From Solea solea (taxonomy: Eukaryota; Chordata; Actinopteri; Pleuronectiformes; Soleidae), in NCBI RefSeq assembly GCF_958295425.1, contig NC_081149.1:14824090-14888089 (forward strand): 64,000 nt of DNA. The letters run 5' to 3'. The translations under genes and the position numbers were made by a program. Within the stretch, counting starts at the first letter, position 1, and each line of letters starts with the position of its first letter. Positions 36,919 to 59,689 of the stretch are shown here, piece after piece. Below the pieces are notes generated by a model. The model was not told the DNA's origin, made no database searches, and was given only the letters and a program-made list of their open reading frames with translations.

Positions 36919-39900
36919 ATGGAGTATTTCATGGTACCAGCTCAGAAGGTGCCCTCCTTACAACATTTCAGGAAAACGGAGAAAGAAGTGATTGGGGGCC
37001 TTTGTAGGTGCGTATCCACGCGCTCCAGTCAGCGCTGTTATTATTGTTGTTGTTATTATAAATCATATGTGTTGAGTACACGCACTTAGAGACGGCGCTG
37101 AGGCAACATGCTTGTTATTGTGTATACGACACACTCGCGGACAGCTGCGGCTGTTTATTTTCACCTAACACAGCGGGGAACAGAGTGGAGGCTCCGGCTC
37201 GGACCTCTACACCTTGTCCGCGGTGTTATTTCACACATTTAGGTGCAATATCGACGTATTTTGTAGCTAACAAACATAAACCACGTGGTTCCGTGCACAC
37301 CACGCTGCTGCTCCGCTCCAGAGCGCGTCCTCGCACTATTTATCCTCAAAAATCCCCCCCGTGTCGCCCTCGTGTGCTGTGCTTTAGCATAAGATATAGA
37401 AGTGTATGTCGAGTGGGTGTCACGCAGTGTGGAGGGGTTAATTTCAAAGCCGTTCACGCCACAGTGGTGTGGTGATTTTAGCGCACACTGAGCTGAAGTT
37501 ATTGTGGGTAGTGCGGCCATGCTTGAGGCTTGTGTTAAAAGTGATGAGGGGGTCTGGCGTCTGTTTCCTGTGTGGCGCCGTGCTTTGACTCGCTCCTGTA
37601 GCGTTTAACTGTACAGCTGCTGGGAAAAATATGCTGCCGGACGACGTGGCGACAGTTTTGTTATTGTTTGATGTTTCACGCGCGTCTTGTTGACGCTTGC
37701 GAGACGCCTCCACTGCGTCTTTTCCACCCGCACCTCTCTGCCATGCTGCCTGCCGCATTGTTGTAATGGCGGATGACACGAGAAGTCCGAGTGCTCCGGC
37801 ACTGCTGGGCACCGTTGTGGTAGCTGATAGGGAAGGTGTATTTTGGGGCTGGTAAATCACATTACTCCCGGTAAATACGGCACATTTAGCCTTCACGGAG
37901 AGGCAGGAAGTAGGATTAATCTTGGTGGTACATATAAGGGGGTGTGTATGTCGCTGAAGGCCCGTTGATACGTCCGCAGCCCTGATTGAAGAGGCAGGCG
38001 GAGGGATCTGCTGCTGGTAATGACGCGGGGCAGTCTGGGAAACGTAGTCCCACTTGTGGGAATTGACACTGACTTCAAATGCTAGTAGGAAACGAAAATG
38101 GCATTTATTGTCTCTTTGTTCTGTTTTTAATTTATTAGACCACCTGTCATAAAAACGAGAAAACATAAATATTTTTGGAAATCTTTCAAAACTAAAAATG
38201 CTATTATTTATTTGGCACATAACAAACTGAATTCACCTTTTTATTCCCAAATTTGAGCCGGCTCACTGGGCTTCTCCGAGAAGTCCAGAAGAAATTAATC
38301 AAACATAACATTCAACCACTAAAACAAATTTTTCTGTGCTTTACTATTTTTTTTTTTACTGTTTTTCTGTATTACAGTTCAATTCGTAGGTAACATTTAA
38401 GTCAGTTAAAGAGCTTCTACATACTGACATAAAAATAGATTTTGATAATTACCAATGCTGTTATTTTAAGGCAGCTGTGGCTTTGGGTGTGGATCTAATG
38501 AATTTGTTATAGTGCTATTCTGTCACAAGTAATGATCATCATGCGCTGGCTTATTATTTTTCCAACGTTATCGCCTCTTTGTAGTTGAACTAGACATGAA
38601 GTTGAATTATTCAAAAATAATAAACTTATTCAACACATAAAAAAAATAAAAATAAGAACTTTTTTATTCAGAACCTGATGATTTCAAATTTACTAAAAGT
38701 GAGAGCAAATTCGCAAATTTAAGACTTTGACAGTTAAAATGTTTTATTATCTTCATAGAGGTAAATCTTCTTTTTTTTTAAATTACCTGTTCCGAGTGTT
38801 TAATCTTAAATATATGCCTTATGATTTTTAAAGATTGACATCAACCATAGAAAAAACTTTTATGAGCCAACCTCCATTTTTTCCAGATTTTGATTAATAT
38901 ATATTATATATATTTAGGTTCATTATGCAATTGCTAAGTTTTTTTTTCCCCTCTCCATGTTTTAAGTCTTAACCCATCCTCATTGGGACCCAGGCTGTTC
39001 TGCTGTAGTGCTTTGTGTCCGTGTGATATGGTGAAGCCCAGTCCTAGTTGGACATGTTTTGGTAGTGGATGAGTTCTCTGGCTGTGAAGCTGCAGTGTTG
39101 ATTCGCCGTGTTTCTGGCACACACACACACACACACACACACATGCACACACCTTTTTCATCTGTGTCTGCACAATTGTTCCCAGTGTTTGTTCTGAGGC
39201 AGCTGAGTCAGTACAGATAAGAGCTTGGCTCGAGAGGGTCCCAGAGATACTGAGCTCGATTAAAAGGCTGTTATAGGACGTTTGCCCAAAATGTCCCCTC
39301 ATCATACTGTATATAATGGATTTTTCCTCACAGATTTAGGCTGGTAGTGTTGTCGCAGAATATGCTGCTGTGCGCGCGTGAACACTGTACACACCGTATA
39401 AATGTAAAGACTGTCCACAGTCGTTTTACATTAACACCTGTAAGAAATTTCTCTGAACTTGTTCACTGTGAAAATGTCAATTCGCACTGTCATGTGTTAA
39501 AGAAATCCCCAATGCATTTGTAAAAAAAACCACCAGAATTAATGGGCCTGTCTTGTTTACCTCACTGTCAATCAATGGTTTTTATTTGGATTATTTCTTG
39601 GGTATAAATTACGTCCAAAGGAGAAGACAGAAACGTGTAGACGTCCAATGACTGCACCTTTCACACAGTATATTTTTGAGTTGGTGGTGATAATGTTGAC
39701 ATGCAGGCGAGGGCTTAGAATTTGTTTGGTAACTTTGACATCAATATTGATTTCCCTTTGCTTTGCTTTGCTTTGGTGGAATGCAACACTTTATATTCAT
39801 TCCTTCAACTGATAATGGGCATAGTGAGAAACGGAGGGAGTTTATTGGGGAGAATTTAAGTTGTTAACCATAATTTCACCCAATGCACACATTTCGATGC

Positions 39901-42900
39901 ATTTCTCATTTAACACGTGAATATTAAGAGGTACTCTTTCATTGAACATTTTAATTCGAGTGATATTGTTTTTAATAGTACGTTTTGCTGTCTCTTTTAT
40001 GTCCAACCCCTTTGCCCCTTTGCCCCTCCTCATTCTTCCTTCTTCCCCAGTCTGGCCAACATTCCTCTGACCCCAGAAACAGCCCGGGACCAAGAGAGGC
40101 GAATTCGCAGAGAGATTGCCAACAGCAACGAGCGTCGGCGTATGCAGAGCATCAATGCAGGATTCCAGTCACTAAAAACACTCATCCCACACAGCGATGG
40201 AGAGAAGCTCAGCAAGGTGAGTCACAAACAGACTTGAGTTGAATGATGAGTTGCACGTAACTAGGAGGGTTTTAACGCACTCTGCATGTTATTATTTTAG
40301 TTAGTCAGACTTAAATTTGGACTGAAGCACCCAGATAATGGGATTGTGAGTCAAATTGTACTGCATGCATCAGTCACTACAAACACAACTGGATTTAACT
40401 CTGCATGTCAGCATATTATTGTTCTCTGTCACATTATTATTGTTCTCTTTTCGCCAGGCTGCCATCCTGCAACAGACATCAGACTACATTTTTGCTTTGG
40501 AGCAGGAGAAGACGCGGTTATTGCAGCAGAACAACCAGCTCAAACGAATCATACAAGTAAAGCATCACCATCAATCTTAGCTGTTGATAAAGCTGTTATC
40601 ACACTTTTTTTTTTTTTTATATTTCTGTGGCATGAACTGAAAGCCTGATCTCCAATTACTTTTTGCGTTCCCTAGGAGTTGAGCGGCTCCTCCCCGAAGA
40701 GGAGGCGTGCAGAGGAGAAGGATGAAGGCATTGGCTCACCAGACATCCTGGAAGAGGAGAAGACTGAGGACTTGAGGAGGGAGATGATCGAGCTGAGGCA
40801 GCAGCTGGAGAAGGAGCGGTCAGTCAGGATGATGCTGGAAGATCAGGTGAGGGACAACGGACACTTGTCTGTTTTTAAAGCCAGAAACCACTGTGTGCCC
40901 CCAAAAACCCGGTTACAAGCATTTGTTTGGACTTGCAAGTGAGACGTTGACCTCTGCCTGTTTGTCAGATGCGTTCCCTGGATGCACAGTTGTACCCAGA
41001 GAAACTTAAGGCCATCGCCCAGCAGGTCCAGGAACAGCAGGTCCAAACACAGACCCTTGTTCATCTGAACCAGCAAAAGCAGCTGGAGAGGGACCTTACT
41101 CCAGTCCACAGCCCGCAGGTTAGAAATACTTGCAAATGAGTCCGACTCCCCTTTGTCCAGTCAACAAAATCCATGCTTAAACTGTAGTGCATAAGTTAGA
41201 AATGTAAACATCATCAAAAAAAAAGTTGCATACCACAGCTTTAAAGTTTTGAGTATTTTTAAGATGAGCGATTTTGGCCTGCGTCAGCGCCCTACAGCTT
41301 TTACAAACTTCTTAATAGTTTTGTTCATATAAGTCCATCCATCAACAAGGAGGTTTTTATACGCAGCGTAACCTCAAAAGGTGAAGATTTTCTTTGGAGG
41401 AAGGAAGAAATGATTAGATTTCGGTGGAGATCCTGATTTGTTGCCGTAAATGTTTATGCACATGTTGAATCATATTTAAGATTACATGCTGTCAGCATTA
41501 AATCCACAGTTACTGTACATTACACGTGCAGCGCACACACACACACACTGCTGTGCCCCTGTGGCCTCGCAGCCACTGTATCCTCTTATCTGCAGGCTGC
41601 TAGAACTGAACATGATGCCAAATCAATAGGTGCATTCTGTCTGCTCGTCTCCTGCTCGTGGCAGCAGGGCACTGATAGTGAAAGATGACTGCTGATTGAT
41701 CCACACTGGTTTTAGCCATGTGACACTGAGTAATTCCCCAAGCACAGCTGTCTGAGGCATATGACCTCAGACCAGTCTTGCATATAAAAATACTGGAAAT
41801 GAAATATACCCTTTTGAAATGTATAGTTTGTAGTCACAAAAACCAAACCATGGCATGTGGTTGAAGGCACATGAGCAGAACTTGAGGTACAATTATTTAA
41901 GTACGGTTTTCTATGGTCAAAAATAAAGTTTTCATATAAAGTGACACAGACACAGGCACTGAGGTGTTTGGGTTAAAGTATACTCGTTTTTCTCTCTTGG
42001 TCTGCGATACTGTTTGTACGTAACGCGATCATCCATTATTTGCTGTTACAGGAAAAAACAGGTAGTTTTCATTAAGTTTTGTTGCCGAGAGGAAACTCCA
42101 GTGACACAGTGAGAAAATGAAGGTTGATGGGGAAATTCCTAACATCTGGCATAGTCAGTATCATTAAATCATTGTCCAGGTCATTTGTGTATTGTGATCT
42201 TTCAAGCTAAAATTGGCATGTTTACCGGGGATTTTTCAACCTGGACGAGGCCACGAAGAGCTTGTTCTGCTCTGTGGTGTGTGTTTTTTTTTGTTTTGTT
42301 TTTTTTAAGCTTTGTGTCACCCATGTGTGACATCTCACCGGAAACAAAACCAGCCAGGGAAAGGAAATACCAACACCAACATAGACCACAGTGGTACGGT
42401 GGTTACATTGACAAATGTCTTTTACATTGACAAGTTAAAGACATTTGGCATCTTTTACTTCGGTCTCCCTTTTTAACTCAATGATTTAGATGATCCAATG
42501 TATTAAATTAATGATATTGAGCGATGGCCCAAGTTTAAAAAGAAAAAGTAAGGATCTCTACGAACAATAATGGTGATGTCCAGAGGATGGACGCGCATTG
42601 TAGGGTTCTGCTGGAGATTGTGCATTTCTGGCAAAAATAGGAGACGAGGTTGAAATAAGCATATTTACCGGGGTTTTGTTGCTGACCGTAGCCGATGCCA
42701 ATAAAAACCCACATGTATTGCAGAGGGGAATGCAGATTAAATGCATATCCTCTACTGTATGTTGCGTTTTGACTGATTTGTAATGTGTATATATATTCTA
42801 TACATTGAAGGTTTTAATGTGTAACATCCCAAATGAAGTGATGTCCAATAAAGGTTTTATTTTCCCCCAGGTGATGGCTCCAGCTACCCCTCCTGCCCCT

Positions 42901-43331
42901 ACACACCATGCTACAGTCATTGTTCCCGCACCGGTCCAAGCCCCTCAACCCCATCACGTCACCGTGGTAACCATGGGCCCAGCTTCAGTCATCAACACGG
43001 TGTCCACATCCCGACAGAATCTCGACACCATTGTTCAAGTGAGACACAAACCGGTCAAAAGCAAAGCCTTGAGCAATGTCTTGTTGGAGAGTTTGTTGAT
43101 TTGGACACTAGAGGGTGCTGTTGGCAGTCACATCATCTCTCTCTCTCCCTCTCTCCCTCTCTCTTCCTCTAGGCAATCCAGCACATTGAGGGCACCCAGG
43201 GAAAGGCTTGTGTTGGCGAGGAAGAGCAGCGAAGGGCCGTCATCGTCACTTCAGGTCGCGTGCTGTCCGATGCGGCGGGCTCAGACACGGCTTCAAACAG
43301 CGACGGCCCCGATGACTGTTCCCTCCCTTGA
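36919..43331 (+). CDS. tfap4: Transcription factor AP-4 (bHLH-leucine zipper)
   Basis: Seven exons: 36919-37007, 40051-40216, 40458-40556, 40676-40846, 40969-41118, 42871-43038 and 43173-43331 (TGA), giving 333 aa (human 338). The N-terminus MEYFMVPAQKVPSLQHFRKT is almost identical to human. The basic region and helix-loop-helix are at about 46-100 (RRIRREIANSNERRRMQSIN, FQSLKTLIPHSDGEKLSK, ILQQTSDYIFALEQEKTRLL). A first zipper runs into QNNQLKRIIQ and a second follows at about 155-190 (LRREMIELRQQLEKERSVR). Next come a Gln-rich segment, a Pro/Val-rich segment and the conserved VVTMGPASVIN and TSRQNLDTIVQAIQHIEGTQ. AP-4 homodimers bind CAGCTG E-boxes in the nucleus; it is a MYC target acting in proliferation. 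A KRRR-type nuclear signal (SPKRRRAEEK) is visible. Confidence 0.98.
37008..40050 (+). other. tfap4: Intron 1 of tfap4
   Basis: A 3.0 kb phase-2 intron. Its first kilobase is GC-rich with CpGs and has CAGCTG at 37142 and 37614; the rest is AT-rich. It includes a (CA)n at 39118-39142 and a short TTTGC tandem near 39757-39775. No coding exon is supported. The 258-codon open frame on the minus strand in the GC-rich part has no recognisable homology. Confidence 0.7.
41119..42870 (+). other. tfap4: Intron 5 of tfap4
   Basis: A 1.75 kb intron without recognisable genes. The pair GCATGTTTACCGGGG (42217-42231) and GCATATTTACCGGGG (42658-42672) is a short direct repeat of unknown origin. Confidence 0.6.
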
Positions 43332-46240
43332 GTCTTTCCCCGGGTTTTTTCCCACACACCGTACACTTACACACTTATACAGTAAAGGCCCAAGCTGACC
43401 AGGGCGATGAGAGGCTTCAAACCCAAAACGCTCTTGTTTAGTGGACATTAATACGGCCGGTTGAGAGATTGAAGCCCTCGTCCTTTTTATGTTTTTCCTC
43501 CTCCTTTTTTTTTTTTAAAAATACACACTTTTACATGTTGTACCGTGACAGGCTGCCCGCATAGGTTTACACTTAGACACTCATACACGTCGCCTCTTCT
43601 GGCATCTTTTATCTGCTTATCTCTATCTCCCTGCTGTCGCACATGTACACACAGACTCATATCAGTTTATTAATCTGTAGAACGGTTATTAGAGCAACTA
43701 CTCCACTGACTGATCGACACACGCGCTCCTGTCATATGGGATACTAGGATATCGAATGTCTGCTAAACTTTTTCCTCATTAACCACCGGGACACTTGTCT
43801 TTATTTGGCCCCAACGCCACGTGACTGATCTGCAAAACAGCAGTGTGGTATCGTCAACACCAGAACATTTTTCTTAAACTTCCCTCTCTCCCAGACCAAT
43901 CCAAGCTGTTTGGAGAGACACTGTGAGCTCACAAGACTGTCTCAAACGTATAACTCTTAAGCTTCTAGGTGAAAGTTTAGGTTATTTTACCCAGGTGAAC
44001 TCTACTTTTTCATCTTTTTGATCCTCTCGAGCCTTCCACGACCAGCATGTTGAAGTGATTTTACTGGAGAAAAAAAAACACACAACAAAAGCATCACATT
44101 GGCAGGAAAAAAAAAAAAAACAACAGGAAATAGAAAAGTAGCTTGGGAGGGGAGAGAGTGCACTTATGGTTCACAACTCTATTCTTTGTTGTGTTTTATG
44201 GTTTTTACTGGGCTGGGTTCCTGGTAATCCCACATGTGTGTTTGGCATTTTGTTGTTTTTAATTCATGACCTGACAAAAAAAAAGTGGATGTTCCTTGAC
44301 ACCCGCCCTTCTTGAATATAAAAGCACCTGGCTTGTTAAATAAGCTAATCTGTGGGCACTCCCGGGTGTATTCCACAGGTATATATATGTGTGTGTGTGT
44401 GTATGTTGTCCCTATTAGTGTTTTAAATCAGCAGTTAGTGGTTCCCCAGGCTCTGGCAGTCTGCAACAGCACCACGTCTGCCTTGGAAGTTTAACCACAC
44501 ATGTATATGTGTGCGCAACACTGACACACATACAAGTACGACTGACATACAATCATTTGTTTGCCAAGGGCTGGTTTTACTTTGCCCTGAACTGAGAAGT
44601 TTCTTGTCCGGATGTTGGGACATCTATCAAAGCAGCGAATATGGGGGAATGGGGAAAATACCCAGTGATACTGTTGGAATGTGTTGTGCATTTGACTGGG
44701 TAGGTCACACATGCTCTCATCTCATCTAACATCTGTCCTTTTTTTGTCCTTTATTAACATGTTTCTGCCTGATTCTTCTTTTTTTTGTTATTATTATTTT
44801 TTAACTTGCTCTTTCGCCTGGAACTTTTTGGTTGTGGCAAATATTAAAGACGTAGCTGAGAGAGAGGCAACAGCCTTACTAAGCGCCAGTTGGCGCAGGG
44901 AGGCACTGTGAAACCAGCCTTAAACAGTCTGAGAGCACTACCCCAACACTTGACGTGGGTCATTGTTTTGGCCCCTGGAATCTCTCTGGTTCTCATTTTG
45001 CCTTTTTTCGAAACAGGCTTTTAAACTCCTAGGGTGTGTTTGTATATCCAGGACAGACTCCCAGTTATTTTTGTCTGTTTGTTTTTGTTACGCTTGCCTC
45101 AAAACTGAACAGGTTGCTGGTATACCAACTGCAGTTGGGTTCTCAATTATTCCCCCACTCAAGTATTCATGGTATATCTAAGCACTGCCGTCATGTATTT
45201 GTATGTACATAGATATGCAACTGTTTTAGGCCCCTGTTGTGGGCACTACGATCTGATGTGTTCACGGGGGGGAAAAGACTCCAAAAGTAAATGTTGACAT
45301 TCCATAAATCATAGCTTGTTTTTTTTCTGACCGCTTGCTTTTCACTTTTAGAGATTGTTCACATCACATTTAAGGCTTTTGACACATCACTGCTAGTTTT
45401 AAGATCACACTTAGTGACAAACTCACTATGAGATTTCCCCGCATCCGTGTTTTTAGATGGCGCTTTTGAATTTGCTGGACCGACGAAGTGTTCGTGGGGA
45501 ACACGTCTCATCTTTTGTGACTTATGTCATAGAATTGCCCTTTAAGAAAATATTGATGTCCACTCTGCTGAAATGAGTGACACATTTTGTCATGTTTAAT
45601 CATGGGACATTTTCCCAGTACTTATTGTAGGTAGGGGCTTCCAGGACATTGCAAATGTGGTTTCCGTGCTATGCTTTTTTTGTAGATCCCTTGCTTTTCC
45701 TCAAAGCATCTGCATTTGAATCCCAAAAGTTCTTCTTTGGGAAAAAAAAAAAAAATCCAACCGTTTTTTTGCACTCGGTTCTGTGTCTTAGGAAAGGTTG
45801 AGTGGACAGGTTGGGATCATTTAATGGCGTCAAGATTACAAAGCACTTACTGTACTGTTGTGGAGTTTAAAAAAGGCGGGGCATCTGCTCATCTGAAGCT
45901 CTTGAGGTTATGAGTAAAAAGAAAACGCACAGCTGTGTATCCCCGTTTCCCTCCATGTCCAATCCCATCCTCCAAACCTTTATTTTTTTTTATTTTTTGC
46001 GATCTTTAATGCTGCCTTGGTTCGTCTGTCGTCAGAATCTCTTGTCTCCCTTCACATTTCGCAGCTCCTCTCCCTCTCTTTTTGTCTTTTGTCTGTTCTT
46101 TGTATGCTAGACCTGTCGTCGCATATGGTCGTCAAGACGCTTTTTTTATTTTGTGTTATGTTTTTTTAAGAAATGTTTTGGGGATAAAGAGGCTTGTGCC
46201 TTTGTAAAGACAGAATAATAAAGTTTGTACTTTGTTTTTT
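43332..46240 (+). other. tfap4: tfap4 3'UTR
   Basis: About 2.9 kb of T-rich non-coding sequence after the stop, ending at an AATAAA (46217-46222) followed by GT/T-rich sequence. No earlier signal of similar quality was noticed. No coding potential is supported. Confidence 0.65.
46217..46222 (+). terminator. tfap4: tfap4 polyadenylation signal
   Basis: AATAAA followed within 25 bases by T/G-rich sequence (GTTTGTACTTTGTTTTTTAC). Confidence 0.6.
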
Positions 46241-46276
46241 ACACATTGGCCTGTATCTATGAATCTTTTCTCTTTG

Positions 46277-46298
46277 TATATGTGTGTGTGTGTATGTG

Positions 46299-46329
<31 letters not shown>

Positions 46330-46330
46330 A
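46277..46330. repeat. Compound (GT)n/(TA)n microsatellite
   Basis: A TATGTGTGTGTGTGTATGTG tract merges into TATA alternation. Confidence 0.95.
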
Positions 46331-46797
46331 TCTATCTCTTGAAGTATTGATTATTATCCTGTACCCTCTCAAGTTCTGGTTAGTGCTCACTTAAGTAGCA
46401 CAGTTGCTGCCCAAGTGTCTATTCCTGATAGGTGGATAACAATTTGGAGCTCTCCTTGTTCCCCCGCTCTTCAGTTCATTGCTAAATTAAGAGCGACCAC
46501 CACCTCAGTGACTGTTTTACTGCTCACCAGGGACAGTATGTGGCGTCTCTCTCCTCCGTCATCCCCTCATATGTTCACACCCTCACACATTATCCCGCAA
46601 ATATCTTCAGGACCTAAGTCACTCCTCATTTTTAATATGCACTGTAGAGTATAATTCGACTATAGTCATGTGAGCTGAGACTAATATACAGAGTTAAAGT
46701 GTGTGTGTGTGATGCCAAACAAACAAATGGTGCCTATACTGGGACACAAAGTACATTTAAGATTTATTACAACGACTGTGTGAGTCCATAGCTGAGC

Positions 46798-46975
46798 CAA
46801 CACAGAGATAAACAACCATTCACTCTCACATTCACAATTTAGAGTGTCCAATTTACCTCTGTGTCTTTGGACTGTGGCTGAAAACCTACGCACGCACAGG
46901 GAGAACATCCAAACCCCATATGGAAAGGCCCTCAGTCAGACCCGGTTGTGAGCCCAGGTCCGGTTGTGAATCCAC
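46798..46975 (+). repeat. Teleost interspersed repeat, family A, copy 3
   Basis: Carries the family A blocks CAACCATTCACTCTCACATT, AATTTAGAGTGTCCAATTTA, TTTGGACTGTGG and AGGGAGAACATCCAAACCCC, then AGGCCCTCAGTCAGACCCGG and TTGTGAGCCCAGGTC. Compared with copy 1 it retains the 3' half. Confidence 0.8.
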
Positions 46976-47619
46976 GGCAACAGTGTCAGCCAAACAAAAA
47001 CCCTCCCATGCCTCACATCCCACCCCCACTCAGGGAAGTTCCTCAGGATTAATGATGCATGCATTTTTTTCCACACACCTCCTTGGTCTTTCTGGACGCT
47101 GCTCCTGCCGTATTTTGGGAATAATTTACAGTCGAGATTATGTTCACCACAGTGTGTCTGCTCGCGTGTGATAAAGGAGTAATCCGCCTAGTGTTCAGCT
47201 GCGTTAGGGATTCTGGGTTGAGAGGTTCCAAGTCTTTCTCCTCTGCTCTCATCCTCTCACTCGCTTGCACACACTGAGCGTTCTGTCAACAGTCTGACAG
47301 CCACCTGTAATCACGGGCCGTCCTTTAGGAGAAGCATATTTACTGTTAGTGGAGAGACTGTGACTGTGATTGTGCGTCAGTCATTTGTTCATAGTTCACC
47401 GAGATGCTCTTTCTTACTTTGATAGATTCCTGCATTCCAGTAAAGTCCATTTATGTATATTTGCTGAAAAGGTGTGAATAGACTGAACTATTAAGGGGAT
47501 TTTATTTTAAATCACATTTGTGGTCAGGATTTTTTGGACCAACCATTAACCATGGAGGGATGATGCGTGTACTGGAGCCACTGATATATTGAGCTTCTCG
47601 TTTCCGGGTCTTCCTTAGA

Positions 47620-48020
47620 AAGATGTGCGGTTTCAGCACTTTCAGCAGCGACTCACTCTTCCCTTTCTCAAGCGTGTAACGGGGAACTGTGGTGGCCTTT
47701 TCATACCAGAGAGGATGTCATAACACTCTTTCATAACTCTCTCTAATCTCTCTCTCTCTCTCTGTCTGCCGTTTCCTCCTTCTCATGTTTTTGTGGATGA
47801 TGTCTTTCACTGTTGTTTGCATGGTAAGCTCCTGCTTCATAAATGCCAAAAATCAAGTCAGTTTAGGGCTGCTGCAGAAACATGGCAGCTCAAGATGGCA
47901 GCCTCTGTCAAGCAAGCTCCTTACGTTAAGCAGATATTAAAGTCTTATTCTAAGTCTATGAAATCATCATCTTAAAGCAATTATACATGTTAACAAAATA
48001 CTTCATGCCAAATATCTAAA
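47620..48020 (+). repeat. Teleost interspersed repeat, family B, copy 1
   Basis: The block at 47653-47700 (CACTCTTCCCTTTCTCAAGC and the following GGGGAACTGTGGTGGCC) matches the block at 52568-52613 in order and spacing. Later it has AAATATTACACACTGCACAT, resembling the ACTGAACCTTTAA end of this family. Interrupted by a (TC)n near 47748-47764. Confidence 0.55.
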
Positions 48021-48172
48021 TATTACACACTGCACATGTAACCATGCTTTGTCAATATTCAAATGGGTTTGAACATACATTTATATACAGATGACCGTTA
48101 TGCACTTTCAGTATTTTCATATCAGAACCACTCACTCAGTAAAATCAGTGACACTTATTTGTTTAATCCAGG

Positions 48173-48385
48173 CATGTCCAAAGTCCGGCCCGCGGGCCAA
48201 TCACAGACCTCGATCAGATTTTGTACGGGCCACAGCATCGGTTTTATAATGTATTATTTATGGCCCGGGACAGAATCAGACAGAAAATCAGCTCAACTGG
48301 TAAGGAGTTGTGTGTTCGAAACTCAGCCGCGACAGACATACATAAAAAAATCGTCATTATCAAATCTGGCCATCTCGCAAAATAT
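48173..48385. repeat. Composite remnant: hAT-like end plus tRNA-like (SINE) segment
   Basis: Begins CAGGCATGTCCAAAGTCCGG followed by CCCGCGGGCCAA, a typical terminus of hAT-type fish elements. From 48287 it changes to TCAGCTCAACTGGTAAGG and GTGTGTTCGAAACTC, which resemble the A and B boxes of a tRNA promoter but are too close together. There is no intact transposase or tRNA. Confidence 0.5.
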
Positions 48386-48589
48386 AAATCCACACACAAC
48401 CCCTCTTAGAGGTGTCCCTTCCTTTTAAAAAGTACCCATTTTCAATATTGGAAAGCATATTTTGGGAGAAGATGAGTGTTTCACTCCCAAAATATCTTGG
48501 TGCACTGATGCTGAGGCCGAATCCGTACCCTCTCCGAGAGGGGAGTCAGTCTGCTTGTGCACTTAGCAGTCCCTGTGGCATGAAATGAC

Positions 48590-48739
48590 TCCTGCAACAC
48601 CTGACACACACAGCTCTCAGCTCCTCTACCAGCTGGCCCCAACTCTACACCCCGCCTCTTCTCTCTGCGTGCCCTTTAACCTTCCTGCCTTGGTATATAT
48701 AGAGTCTGTGTGACTATCAGAGTTCTCCTGGCAGCCATC
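48590..48739 (+). promoter_or_regulatory. srl: srl core promoter (TATA box and E-boxes)
   Basis: TATATATA at 48694-48701 sits about 40 bases before the ATG. Upstream are E-boxes CACCTG (48598-48603) and CAGCTG (48630-48635) of the kind used by myogenic bHLH factors. A TATA-type promoter suits a muscle-restricted gene; factor binding is inferred. Confidence 0.6.

Positions 48740-59689
<10,950 letters not shown>

Noticed and set aside
37444..38220. A 258-codon open frame on the minus strand in tfap4 intron 1
   Set aside because: GC-rich CpG-type DNA often lacks stops. The predicted peptide is low in recognisable motifs and has no splice or promoter support.
42217..42672. Short direct repeat with TTTACCGGGG
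   Set aside because: Only about 15 bases are shared; not enough to define an element.
48287..48335. Possible tRNA gene
   Set aside because: The A- and B-box-like motifs are about 18 bases apart, too close for a tRNA, and no cloverleaf can be drawn; treated as a SINE-like remnant.
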